Below, in pieces: positions 8,290-17,300 of a DNA stretch of 64,000 bases (positions are counted from its first letter, which is position 1; every line of letters begins with the position of its first letter). The stretch is from Pseudomonas frederiksbergensis (GTDB lineage Bacteria > Pseudomonadota > Gammaproteobacteria > Pseudomonadales > Pseudomonadaceae), in contig NZ_MOBM01000039.1 of NCBI RefSeq assembly GCF_003732275.1, positions 613,013-677,012 of the forward strand, in the 5' to 3' direction. The notes under the pieces were generated by a model that saw nothing but the letters and a program-made list of their open reading frames with translations, did no database searches and had not been told where the DNA came from. Both the position numbers and the translations under genes were made by a program.

Positions 8290-8988
8290 ATGTCTTTGTT
8301 CAAACGCTCGGCTACAGAATTGGTGGGGACGTTCTGGTTGGTGTTAGGGGGGTGCGGCAGTGCGGTCCTGGCAGCGGCGTTTCCAGACGTGGGGATCGGT
8401 TTGCTGGGGGTGTCTTTGGCATTCGGTTTGACGGTGCTGACGATGGCCTTCGCTATTGGCCACATTTCGGGCTGTCATCTCAACCCTGCGGTTTCGGTCG
8501 GGCTGGTGGTCGGTGGACGGTTCCCTGCCAAAGAACTGCCCGCCTACATCATCGCCCAGGTGATTGGCGGGATCATCGCAGCGGCTCTGCTGTACTTCAT
8601 CGCCAGCGGCAAACCTGGCTTCGAACTGGCCAGCGGCCTTGCATCCAATGGTTACGGCGAACACTCGCCAGGCGGCTACTCGATGGCAGCGGGCTTTGTC
8701 AGTGAACTGGTGATGACCGCCATGTTCATCCTGATCATTCTCGGCTCCACCGACAAACGCGCCCCGGCCGGGCTGGCGCCCATCGCCATCGGCCTGGCGC
8801 TGACCCTGATCCACCTGATCTCGATTCCGGTCACCAACACCTCGGTGAACCCGGCCCGCAGTACGGGCCCGGCGCTGATTGTCGGCGGTTGGGCGATTCA
8901 ACAACTGTGGCTGTTCTGGCTGGCGCCGATTCTGGGTGCCGTCATCGGCGGCGTGACCTATCGCTGGCTCGGTAAAGAGGACAGCTAA
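8290..8988 (+). CDS. aqpZ: Aquaporin Z
   Basis: Tetrameric inner-membrane water channel of 232 aa. Both half-helix NPA motifs are present, at residues 65-67 (HLNPAVS) and 187-189 (SVNPARS), and the narrow selectivity filter of a water-specific aquaporin can be read as Phe45, His175 and Arg190. This favours AqpZ over the wider glycerol facilitator GlpF, and no glycerol genes are nearby. The ATG at 8290 has AGGGA eight bases upstream, so the 13 extra codons upstream are not used. It ends 20 bp before the convergent FemAB-like gene. Confidence 0.95.
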   Translation: MSLFKRSATELVGTFWLVLGGCGSAVLAAAFPDVGIGLLGVSLAFGLTVLTMAFAIGHISGCHLNPAVSVGLVVGGRFPAKELPAYIIAQVIGGIIAAALLYFIASGKPGFELASGLASNGYGEHSPGGYSMAAGFVSELVMTAMFILIILGSTDKRAPAGLAPIAIGLALTLIHLISIPVTNTSVNPARSTGPALIVGGWAIQQLWLFWLAPILGAVIGGVTYRWLGKEDS

Positions 8989-9008
8989 CAAGGGACATAA
9001 TGCGAAGA

Positions 9009-10151
9009 TCAGCCTTGTCGGTAGGGCAAGGCTGTCTTCGCTTCTTCTGCATAGCCCATGACCCCGACCCGCTCACGCTCAAGGAAGTCTTTCACCGCCG
9101 ACTTCAAGCCCGGGTGGCGCAGGTAATGCCAGGAATGGGTGATCACCGGTTCAAAGCCACGAATCAATTTGTGCTCACCCTGAGCGCCAGCGTCGAAACG
9201 ATGAAAGCCGTTGGCAATCGCGTAGTCCATGCCCTGATAGAAACAGGTCTCGAAATGCAGGCGATCGAACTCTGCCAGGCAGCCCCAGTAACGACCATAA
9301 AAACTGTCGCCACCGACCAGACTGAAGGCCATGGCCACCGGTCGTGAGCCTTGTTTGGCCAGCACCACACGGATCGACTCCGGCATGCGCTCGGCCAACA
9401 GACTGAAAAATTCTCGCGTCAAATACGGCGCTTGCCGACGTACTGCGTAGGTATTGGCGTAGCAGGCATACACAAAGTCCCACTGCGCCTGGTCCAGTTG
9501 TCGTCCTTCCAGCCATTCGAAATCGATGCCCTGCCCCGCCACTTGCTCACGCTCCTTGCGCATTTGCTTGCGCTTGCGCGAACTGAGGGCGTCGAGGAAG
9601 TCCTGAAAATCCCGATAACCGCGATTCTGCCAGTGGTACTGACAGCCAATGCGCTGCAACCAGCCAGGCTGTTCGGCCAATGCCGCGTCGGTGAATGGAT
9701 CGGTGAAGTTGATATGGGCGCTGGAGAGTCCTTCGATCTCCAGATAACCCGGCAGGCTCTGCAGGAGTTCGAAACCGTCCTCGATCGTCGCCGCCAGCAA
9801 TCGCGGCCCGCTGACCGGGCTGAACGGCACCGCCGTCAACAACTTGGGGTAGTAGTCGATGCCGGCACGCTCACAGGCTTCGGCCCAGGCATGGTCGAAC
9901 ACGTACTCGCCGTAGGAATGCCATTTGCGGTAACTGGGCAACGCGGCGATCAGGCGATCGCCTTCAACATGCAGCAAATGCTCGGGCTGCCAGCCGGAAT
10001 GCGGGCCAAGGCTGCCGCTGTCTTCCAGCGCGCTCAGAAAGGCATGACGCAGAAACGGCTGAGTTTGCGGTACCAGCGCGTCCCAGGTGTGCGGCGCGAT
10101 TTCGGACAAACTTTTCAGACGTTGCAGCGGCATTAGCATCCCAACCATCAT
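9009..10151 (-). CDS. FemAB-like / DUF482 GNAT-fold acyltransferase
   Basis: A 380-residue protein of the DUF482 (FemAB_like) family, which has a duplicated acyl-CoA N-acyltransferase fold and is often called 'peptidogalycan biosynthesis' protein. Recognisable stretches are the FLRHAFLSALEDSG opening, ISSAHINF-like core strands, LSSRKRKQMRKERE (the basic helix before the second domain) and the C-terminal RFDAGAQGEHKLIRGFEP. Its substrate is not established. Three possible ATGs lie within 18 bases (10151, 10139, 10133), and none has a strong ribosome site, so the first residues are uncertain. The porin terminator lies in its upstream region. Confidence 0.85.
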   Translation of the reverse strand: MMVGMLMPLQRLKSLSEIAPHTWDALVPQTQPFLRHAFLSALEDSGSLGPHSGWQPEHLLHVEGDRLIAALPSYRKWHSYGEYVFDHAWAEACERAGIDYYPKLLTAVPFSPVSGPRLLAATIEDGFELLQSLPGYLEIEGLSSAHINFTDPFTDAALAEQPGWLQRIGCQYHWQNRGYRDFQDFLDALSSRKRKQMRKEREQVAGQGIDFEWLEGRQLDQAQWDFVYACYANTYAVRRQAPYLTREFFSLLAERMPESIRVVLAKQGSRPVAMAFSLVGGDSFYGRYWGCLAEFDRLHFETCFYQGMDYAIANGFHRFDAGAQGEHKLIRGFEPVITHSWHYLRHPGLKSAVKDFLERERVGVMGYAEEAKTALPYRQG

Positions 10152-10206
10152 TTTCTACAGATGGGACGAGTATCGCTTATCTGATTGCCTAACCCGAAAC
10201 AAAAAA

Positions 10207-10226
10207 AACCCCGCCGAAGCGGGGTT
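10207..10226 (-). terminator. Rho-independent terminator of the porin gene
   Basis: On the minus strand an eight-base GC-rich stem with a four-base TTCG loop is followed by eight T residues (complement of the A run at 10201-10208). Arms are 10207-10214 and 10219-10226. It lies 57 bp downstream of the porin stop. Confidence 0.9.
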
Positions 10227-10282
10227 AAAACGAGAGGAGCTTTAACGGATGAAGAAAGAGCTCTTACAGCGTTTACTGCAAT

Positions 10283-11626
10283 TTAGAACACGTATTGAGC
10301 GCGGACCACGAAGCCGTCACCGCTGTCATCACCGGTACGACGTGCCGGGGTAGTACCGCTGGCAGCCGTGGCATTGGTCACGTTGTCAGTCTTGGCCTTG
10401 AGGTAGGCGCCAGTGATTTTTACCGCTTCGTTGGCGTACCAGTTGACGCCCAGGGTATGCACCTTGGCTTCGGCATCGCCGACATCGCGGGTCAGGCTGG
10501 CGGTGGTGATGTTGTCGTCTTCGACGGTCAGGCTGTCGTAACGATAGAACAGCTCCCAGGCGCCGATGGATTTGTTGGCTGGCTTGATCGCATCGAACTT
10601 GCCGACTTTATAGCCACGGGCTTCGCCGGTGAGGGTGTAGGCACCCTGAACGTAGAAACCGTGACCCTTGATGTCTTCAAGGTTGCTGGCATCGGCCTTG
10701 GTTTTGCGGGCGACGTATTCACCCTGGATCGAGGCCGGGCCCATGGCGAATGCGGCTTCCAGGCCGTAAGCGTCGTCACGGTCATAAGAGCCGGCAGCCG
10801 AAGTGGAACTGCCGCCCAGCACCGGACGGTTGCCGTTGGTGCCAGCATCATTGCCGCCGAGGGTTTCCACACCACGCATGCCCATGCGGGTGCGATAACG
10901 CGAATCGAAGGCCGTGTCGGAGACATCACGGGAAGCCACGTTCACACCAAAGTGCAGCACGTTGCCGGCGTCATGCATCGGCGCGAATACAAAGCGGCCG
11001 TTGACCTGTTTGACGCTGTTGCCATCGGTATCGTCGGTGTCTTTGCTGAACACGCCGGCGGAAGCGTAGAACGAATCAGCGAAGGTGCTGGAGGCTTGCA
11101 GGCCCAGACCATTCTGGTGGCTGTTCGCCCAATCGACCATGTCGTAGGCCATGTTGCGTTCTGGTGCGGTAACCCACTTGGAGCTGGTGGCTTTTTCCAG
11201 GCCGAAGTCCGGATCGAAACGACCGACTTTGATTGAGACCGGTTTGAAGCCGTTGTAGGCCAACGACGCTTCGTCGAAGTAACCGTTGTCGGAATCACCG
11301 CTGTTGTGGGAGAAGTCGTAGTTGATGGTGTAAGCCCAATCCGTGTACAGCACACCAGACAGCTCCAGGAAGCCACGACGGATGTAGGCAGCGTCAGCGG
11401 TATCGCCGTTTTTGGTGTAGACGCCATCGAACTGGCTATAGTCCGCCTGCAAGCGACCGCCGAGTTTGAAGCTGAATTCTTTATCGGTAGTGGCGACTTC
11501 GAGGCCGCCCTTGGTTTTGACTACGATATCGGCGCCGTCAGAGGTGACGGTGCCAGCGAAAGCCTGGGCGGTTACTGCCATGGCCAGTACGCTGGCGGCA
11601 AAACCGGCGAAGTGCTTACGGATCAT
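10283..11626 (-). CDS. OprO/OprP-type phosphate- or polyphosphate-selective porin
   Basis: Outer-membrane beta-barrel of 447 aa with a cleavable signal peptide (MIRKHFAGFAASVLAMAVTA, cleavage after AFA), alternating beta strands and a terminal Phe. The segments GGRLQADYSQF, YIRRGFLELSG and KVGRFDPDFGLEKATSS match the phosphate-selective porin family. In P. aeruginosa oprP and oprO lie close to an ECF sigma gene, a KAS III gene and hrpA, as here. A half-site CTGTCAT at 11747-11753 could be part of a Pho box. Anion selectivity depends on barrel lysines that I cannot place without a structure. Confidence 0.88.
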   Translation of the reverse strand: MIRKHFAGFAASVLAMAVTAQAFAGTVTSDGADIVVKTKGGLEVATTDKEFSFKLGGRLQADYSQFDGVYTKNGDTADAAYIRRGFLELSGVLYTDWAYTINYDFSHNSGDSDNGYFDEASLAYNGFKPVSIKVGRFDPDFGLEKATSSKWVTAPERNMAYDMVDWANSHQNGLGLQASSTFADSFYASAGVFSKDTDDTDGNSVKQVNGRFVFAPMHDAGNVLHFGVNVASRDVSDTAFDSRYRTRMGMRGVETLGGNDAGTNGNRPVLGGSSTSAAGSYDRDDAYGLEAAFAMGPASIQGEYVARKTKADASNLEDIKGHGFYVQGAYTLTGEARGYKVGKFDAIKPANKSIGAWELFYRYDSLTVEDDNITTASLTRDVGDAEAKVHTLGVNWYANEAVKITGAYLKAKTDNVTNATAASGTTPARRTGDDSGDGFVVRAQYVF

Positions 11627-11733
11627 CGAAGAGTTCCCCTAATTGGTGGTCTGTAGCTTGGAAACACGCGGGTCTGGCCCGCTTGTGTTGGGAGGGAATC
11701 TTGGGGGCGCGGTATTTCAGCCGGGTTGCTGAT

Positions 11734-11753
11734 AGATAAAGATTTTATGACAG
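11734..11753 (-). promoter_or_regulatory. Possible PhoB half-site upstream of the porin
   Basis: The minus strand reads CTGTCAT (11747-11753), a perfect PhoB heptamer, then AAAA and a poorer second half (TCTTTAT). It is 120 bp upstream of the porin start, and no clear -10 box is correctly spaced, so this is only suggestive. Confidence 0.3.
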
Positions 11754-11858
11754 GGGAACTTTTTTACTTCGAATTGAAATAACAGAAAAGCAGCCACGGA
11801 AGATGAGCTGCAAGCCGCAAGCTAGAGCGGCTGAAGAGGTGTGTTACGGACGGGGAAA

Positions 11859-12095
11859 CTACGGTTTGTTCTTCAGATGCTCGTTGGCAAGCCGTTCAGC
11901 CAGCGCATCCAGATCAGCCACAGGTGGCTCGGGCATCACTTTCAGGGTGGCCTGCATCAACCGCATCTGCCGAATGAACCGTCGGCAATTGGGGCAGAAC
12001 ATCAAATGATGCCGCACCATCAGTCGCTCGCGAAAACTCAACTGGCCATCGAGATAATCACTGGAGCGCGCCACTTGTTCCTTGCAGGTCAACAT
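11859..12095 (-). CDS. Zinc-finger anti-sigma factor (zf-HC2)
   Basis: A 78-residue soluble protein with the ZAS motif H-x3-C-x2-C at His30, Cys34 and Cys37, plus Cys4 near the N-terminus. It has no membrane segment, so it resembles the cytoplasmic RsrA/ChrR N-terminal anti-sigma type rather than a membrane-anchored RseA. Its start overlaps the end of the upstream ECF sigma gene by 7 bp, indicating a translationally coupled sigma/anti-sigma pair. A redox or metal signal acting through the zinc site is a reasonable inference. A fourth zinc ligand could be His29 or Cys4. Confidence 0.85.
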   Translation of the reverse strand: MLTCKEQVARSSDYLDGQLSFRERLMVRHHLMFCPNCRRFIRQMRLMQATLKVMPEPPVADLDALAERLANEHLKNKP

Positions 12096-12703
12096 TCGCC
12101 GGTTTCCTCAAAGTGCTCCACGGTCGCAAAGACCTTCAACCGAGCCCGATGCAGCAGCACACGAACATTGGAGAGCGAGACCTCCAGAAGATTACAGATC
12201 TCCTCCAGCTCCAGTCCTTGTCGTTCGCGTAACAGCAAAACACTGCTTTGCAGTTCCGACAGGCTGAGCAACGTGTGCTCCAGACATTCGCGCAGTTCGT
12301 TTTCGGTCAACAGAGCCTCTGGCGTGTCCTGATGCCAGGCGTACGGCGCCACCAGCCAATGACCATCAGTCGATGAAAAACGATCGTCATCGACCGTGCC
12401 GTGAGGCGACGGCAGGTCATCGAGCAGCACTTCCCGGCGGTTTTGCTTGTAGCGGCTTTTGGCCGAGTTGGCGGTGATGGTCAGCAGCCAGGTCTTGAGG
12501 CTCGAACGCCCCTCGAACCCGCCGAGATTGCGCACCACCGACAGCCAGGCATCCTGTACTACCTCGTCGACGTGTCGGTTGCCGACGATGGCATAGGCCA
12601 CCGCGCGCATGGCGCTCTGGTAAGTGCTGACCAGTTCCTTGAAAGCCCTCTGCTCGCCCGCCAGCAGGCGTTCGATCAATAGGGTGTCGTCAGCTGCGGC
12701 CAT
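12089..12703 (-). CDS. ECF sigma factor (RpoE-like)
   Basis: A 204-residue ECF sigma factor. Region 2 is at about residues 20-85 (LVSTYQSAMRAVAYAIVGNRHVDEVVQDAWLSVVRNL, then FEGRSSLKTWLLTITANSAKSRYKQ) and region 4 at about 135-190 (LSLSELQSSVLLLRERQGLELEEICNLLEVSLSNVRVLLHRARLK). The linker between them is longer than average. It is partnered with the zf-HC2 anti-sigma gene immediately downstream. I recall P. aeruginosa having an ECF gene (PA3285) next to its C8-specific KAS III gene (PA3286), which would make this its orthologue. No autoregulatory promoter was identified. Confidence 0.9.
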   Translation of the reverse strand: MAAADDTLLIERLLAGEQRAFKELVSTYQSAMRAVAYAIVGNRHVDEVVQDAWLSVVRNLGGFEGRSSLKTWLLTITANSAKSRYKQNRREVLLDDLPSPHGTVDDDRFSSTDGHWLVAPYAWHQDTPEALLTENELRECLEHTLLSLSELQSSVLLLRERQGLELEEICNLLEVSLSNVRVLLHRARLKVFATVEHFEETGEC

Positions 12704-12750
12704 GCAAACCTCGTTTCAGAACCCACCGATATTCCAGTGTCGGACACCAT

Positions 12751-12840
12751 TGTGGGAGCGGGCTTGCTCGCGAAGAGGGAGTGTCGGTCGACATGAATAT
12801 TGCCTGATACACCGCCTTCGCGAGCAAGCCCGCTCCCACA
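12751..12840. repeat. REP doublet, GTGGGAGCGGGCTTGCTCGCGA family
   Basis: Inverted arms of about 25 bases at 12751-12775 and 12816-12840. It separates the KAS III gene (upstream on the minus strand) from the ECF sigma operon. Confidence 0.88.
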
Positions 12841-12894
12841 GGTTCCGCGCCTTAACCGAGAATGGCATTGGGACAATGCCACCTCGCGACAGCT

Positions 12895-14016
12895 TCAGCG
12901 CTTGCGCAGAATCACGCTACCGATCGAGTAGCCAGCGCCGAACGAGCTGAGTACAGCCAGCGAACCGCTGACCAGATCGTCCTGATTTTTGTGAAACGAA
13001 ATCACCGAACCGGCCGAACTGGTGTTGGCATAGGTGTCGAGAATCACCGGGGCTTCTTCTTCGGTGGCTTCGCGGCCCAGCAGCTTCTTGACGATCAAGT
13101 GGTTCATGCTGAGGTTGGCCTGGTGCAGCCAGAAGCGCTTCACGTCGCTGACGTTGAGCTGGTTTTCTTCCAGGTGCGTGGCGATCAGCTCGGCGACCAT
13201 CGGGCAGACATCGCGGAACACCTTGCGGCCTTCCTGGACAAACAGTTTGTCGGGGGCACCGATGCCCTCTTCCGCAGCGCGGTTGAGGAAGCCGAAGTTG
13301 TTGCGGATGTTGTTGGAGAACTTGGTCAGCAGTTTGGTGCTGACCACGTCGAACTGATACTTGGACGTCGCGAGATCCGCACGTTCGATGATCACCGCGG
13401 TGGCGGCGTCGCCGAAGATGAAGTGGCTGTCGCGGTCACGGAAATTCAGGTGACCGGTGCAGACTTCCGGGTTGACCATCAGGATCGCCCGGGCCTGGCC
13501 CAGTTGCACGCTGTTGGCCGCAGCCTGGATGCCGAAGGTCGCCGAGGAACAGGCGACGTTCATGTCGAAACCGAAACCCTGAATGCCCAGCGCTTCCTGA
13601 ACTTCGATGGCGATGGCCGGGTAGGCGCGTTGCAGATTGGAGCAGGCGACGATCACACCGTCGATGTCAGCGGCGGTCTTGCCGGCACGCTGCAAGGCTT
13701 GTTCGGCTGCACCGATGGCCATCTGGCAAAGCACCGACCACTCGTCGTTGGAACGTTCTGGCAGGCGTGGTGCCATGCGCTGCGGATCGAGAATGCCGTC
13801 CTTGTCCATGACAAAGCGGCTTTTGATGCCAGACGCTTTTTCGATAAACGCTGCGCTGGATTCGGTCAATGCCTGGATTTCGCCGCGCGCGATGGCGTCG
13901 GCGTTGTCGGCGTTGAACAGCGCGACGTAAGCGTTGAAAGACTGCACCAGCTCTTCATTGGAAATGCTGTTGGCCGGGGTGTACAGGCCGGTGCCGCTGA
14001 TGACGACGTTATGCAT
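12895..14016 (-). CDS. Beta-ketoacyl-ACP synthase III (PA3286-like)
   Basis: Thiolase-fold KAS III of 373 aa with the complete Cys-His-Asn triad: Cys156 in NVACSSATFG, His298 in WLHQANLS and Asn331 in YANTSSAGS. It is longer than housekeeping FabH (about 320 aa), and its best match by length and neighbourhood is P. aeruginosa PA3286, a KAS III that condenses medium-chain acyl-CoA from beta-oxidation with malonyl-ACP and so shunts degradation products into fatty-acid synthesis. The ATG at 14016 (MHNVVISGTG) starts the first core strand; the frame extends upstream without need. GTTTGCCATAAAC at 14179-14191 is a small dyad in its promoter region. Confidence 0.88.
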   Translation of the reverse strand: MHNVVISGTGLYTPANSISNEELVQSFNAYVALFNADNADAIARGEIQALTESSAAFIEKASGIKSRFVMDKDGILDPQRMAPRLPERSNDEWSVLCQMAIGAAEQALQRAGKTAADIDGVIVACSNLQRAYPAIAIEVQEALGIQGFGFDMNVACSSATFGIQAAANSVQLGQARAILMVNPEVCTGHLNFRDRDSHFIFGDAATAVIIERADLATSKYQFDVVSTKLLTKFSNNIRNNFGFLNRAAEEGIGAPDKLFVQEGRKVFRDVCPMVAELIATHLEENQLNVSDVKRFWLHQANLSMNHLIVKKLLGREATEEEAPVILDTYANTSSAGSVISFHKNQDDLVSGSLAVLSSFGAGYSIGSVILRKR

Positions 14017-14230
14017 GGTCGTTTCTCTAATCCGTTCAGGCAGAAAGCGCTGGCACCGACGTACCAACACACAAAGGGTCTATTCCAGGTTCCGGACGCA
14101 AACCTGGCATCGCTTTATTCCGATCCGCCCGGGCCCGTGAAGGCTCAAAACCGCGGGACTGGCGTTTATAGGCGCGAAGTTTGCCATAAACGTTGGCTTT
14201 TGGCGCCTTTTGCTGGAACAACAGCATACG

Positions 14231-14386
14231 TGTGGGAGCCGGTGTGGCGAGGGGGCTTGCCCCCGTTCGGCTGCGTAGCAGTCGTAAAACCAGCGCACTC
14301 GGTATAACTGATACACCGGGGCCGCAGGTTTGGGGCGGCTTCGCCACCCAACGGGGGCAAGCCCCCTCGCCACACCGGCTCCCACA
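14231..14386. repeat. Large REP-type inverted repeat, GTGGCGAGGGGGCTTGCCCCC family
   Basis: Long palindromic element whose outer arms (14231-14274 and about 14343-14386) are nearly perfectly complementary and contain an inner GGGGGCTTGCCCCC hairpin. It ends four bases before the hrpA stop codon. Other members of this third family are at 18375 and 47876. Confidence 0.85.
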
Positions 14387-14389
14387 GGA

Positions 14390-17300
14390 TCAAGGTTCGA
14401 CCTGGCTCCATTGCTTGTTCAGGCGCTTGTCGGAGATCGGTACCTTGGTCCCCAATTGCTGCGCGAACAGCGAGACCCGGTATTCCTCCAGCCACCAGCG
14501 ATAGAGTTCCAGCTGCGGATCGCGCTTGCCTTCCTGGGCGTGTTTGTTGGCGCGGGTCTGGTATTGAGCCCAGAGGCCGGACAACTCACCACTCCAGACC
14601 CGGTCTTTCTGCACCTGAGCGCCGAGTTTTTCGAAACGTTGCTCGACAGCCTTGAGGTAACGCGGCAGTTCCTTGAGCCACGGCATCGGCGTTTCACGCA
14701 CGAACCCCGGATACACCAGATGACTGAGCTGCTGCTTGATGTCGTTCAAGGCCACGGCTTGCGCCAGATCGATCTTGCCCTTGAAGCGTTTTTGCAGGCC
14801 ATGCCACAGTTTGAGAATCTCCAGCGTCAGCTTGGCCAACCGTTCGGCGTGCTCGGTCCAGCCACCGCGTTTACGCTCAGCCAGCGACGCCAGTCCGGCG
14901 CCATCGCGTGGCAATGGGTCTTCACCGTCGAGAATGCAGCTGTCGAGACTGGCCAGCAGAATGTCTTCCACCAGGCTGTCGATGCGCCCCAGTTCGCGGT
15001 ACATCAGGCCCAACTCGGTCAGCCCCGGCAACTTGCCGCGCAGGAACTTCGCCGGTTCCGCCAATTGCTGCATCAGCAAACGCTGCAAGGCCCGGCGATG
15101 CTGGAACTCGGCTTCGGCCGGGGTCGAGAATCGACCTTCCTTGACGGTGCCGCCCTCTTCCACCAGCGCCGGATACACCGTCATCGATAGCCCGGCGATT
15201 TTCTGCTGGGTTTTTTCGGCCACGGCGGCAAAGACTTTCGGCTCCACCGGTTGTTGGCTCTTCGCCGTTTGCGGTACCGCCAACGCAGCCTGACTGGCCT
15301 CGGCAAAGCGTGCGGTCAGTTCGGCCAAGTCACGGCCTTCGCCGAGAAACTTGCCCTGACCGTCGACGATTTCCAGATTCATCCGCAAATGGCTTTCGAC
15401 CTGCTGCGAGGCTTCGGCCCAGGCTTCATCGCTGACCCGCGCACCGGTCATGCGCAACAACTCGCGGCCCAGCGCCAAAGGCAACGAGCCCTCGGCAAAC
15501 GTGATGCGCTGCAACGCGGCTTTGACGAAGTCCGGCACCGGCACGAAATTCTTGCGCAGAGCCTTGGGCAGGTTGCGCACCAGCGCGATGCACTTGGCCT
15601 CGATCACCCCCGGCACCAGCCATTCCAGACGTTCCGGCGGCAACATCGGCAACAGCGGCGCCGGCACGCGCAAGGTCACGCCATCACGGGGATGGTTGGG
15701 CTCGAAGTGATAACTCAGCGCCAGTTCCAGATCGCCGATGTGCAGGGTATCCGGGTAATGCGCGGCGGTGACCTCGCTGGCTTCGCGAGCCAGCACGTCT
15801 TCTTCGCGCATGATCAGCAACTGCGGATCTTTCTGGCTGTTGACCCGGTACCAGCTGTCGAAAGTCGCGGTCTGGTGAATCTCTGCCGGCAGTCGCGCAT
15901 CGTAGAAGGCGAACAAGGTTTCTTCGTCGGCGAGGATGTCGCGGCGGCGGGCCTTGGCTTCCAGTTCGTCGAGCTGTTCCAACAACTGTGCATTGGCAGA
16001 CAAACACTTGGCTTTGGATTGAATCTCGCCACGCACCAGACCTTCGCGAATAAAAAATTCACGAGACACCACCGGGTCGATCGGCCCGTAATGCACCGGC
16101 CGACGCCCGACCACGATCAGCCCGAACAGGGTGATTTGCTCGAAAGCCACGACCTGACCGCGCTTCTTCTCCCAGTGGGGTTCGAAGTGGTTTTTCTTGA
16201 TCAGGTGCCCGGCCAGCGGCTCGATCCAGTCGGCGTCGATCTTGGCGACCATCCGCGCGTAGAGTTTGGTGGTTTCCACCAGTTCGGCGGTCATCAGCCA
16301 TTGTGGACGCTTCTTGCCCAGGCCCGACGACGGGTGAATCCAGAAGCGCCGCTGACGGGCGCCGAGGTAATCGCCGTCTTCGGTTTTCTGGCCGATCTGG
16401 CTGAGCAATCCGGAGAGCACGGCTTTGTGCAGTTTCGGGTAATCCGCCGGCTCTTTGTTGAGGCTCAACTGCATGTCGCGGCAGATCAGGCTCAACTGAC
16501 GATGGGAGTCGCGCCACTCGCGCAGGCGCAGGTAATTCAGAAAATTCTTGCGGCACCAGTTACGCAGCGGACTGGCCGTCAGCGCCTGGCGCTGCTCTTC
16601 AAAACCACGCCACAGATTAACCAGCCCGGCGAAGTCCGAGTCCACGTCTTTCCACTGGGCGTGGGCCTGATCCGCCGCTTGCTGACGCTCCGGCGGACGT
16701 TCGCGCGGGTCCTGAATCGACATGGCGCTGGCGACGATCAGCACTTCCTGCAAGCTGCCAAGTTTCGCCGCTTCCAGCAGCATGCGGCCCATGCGCGGGT
16801 CCACCGGCAGCCGCGCCAGTTGGCGACCAAGCGGCGTCAGCTGACTGTTGCGGTCCACCGCCGAGAGTTCTTGCAGCAGGTTGAAACCATCGCTGATGGC
16901 TTTGCCGTCAGGCGGCTCGATAAACGGGAAGTCGGTGATCTCGCCGAGGCGCAGATGAAGCATCTGCAGAATGACTGCTGCGAGGTTGGTCCGCAGGATT
17001 TCCGGGTCGGTGAATTCCGGCCGACCGATGAAATCTTCTTCGCTGTAGAGGCGGATGCAAATACCCGGCTCGACCCGCCCGCAACGGCCTTTACGCTGGT
17101 TGGCGCTGGCCTGGGAAATCGCTTCGATGGGTAGGCGCTGGACCTTGGCGCGGTAGCTGTAACGGCTGATGCGCGCGGTGCCGCTGTCGATCACGTAACG
17201 AATGCCCGGCACCGTCAGCGAGGTTTCGGCGACGTTGGTCGCCAGTACCACGCGACGCCCAGGGTGCGACTGGAAAATCCGCTGCTGCTCGGCCGGCGAC

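Noticed and set aside
12751..12840. REP doublets considered as small RNAs or CRISPR-like arrays
   Set aside because: The repeats are dispersed inverted pairs, not regularly spaced direct repeats with unique spacers, and have no cas genes or promoter of their own.
15251..17134. 627-codon open frame on the plus strand opposite hrpA
   Set aside because: It is the antisense shadow of a well-supported GC-rich helicase gene; the translation is low-complexity (many Gln, His, Arg) and has no family resemblance or ribosome site.
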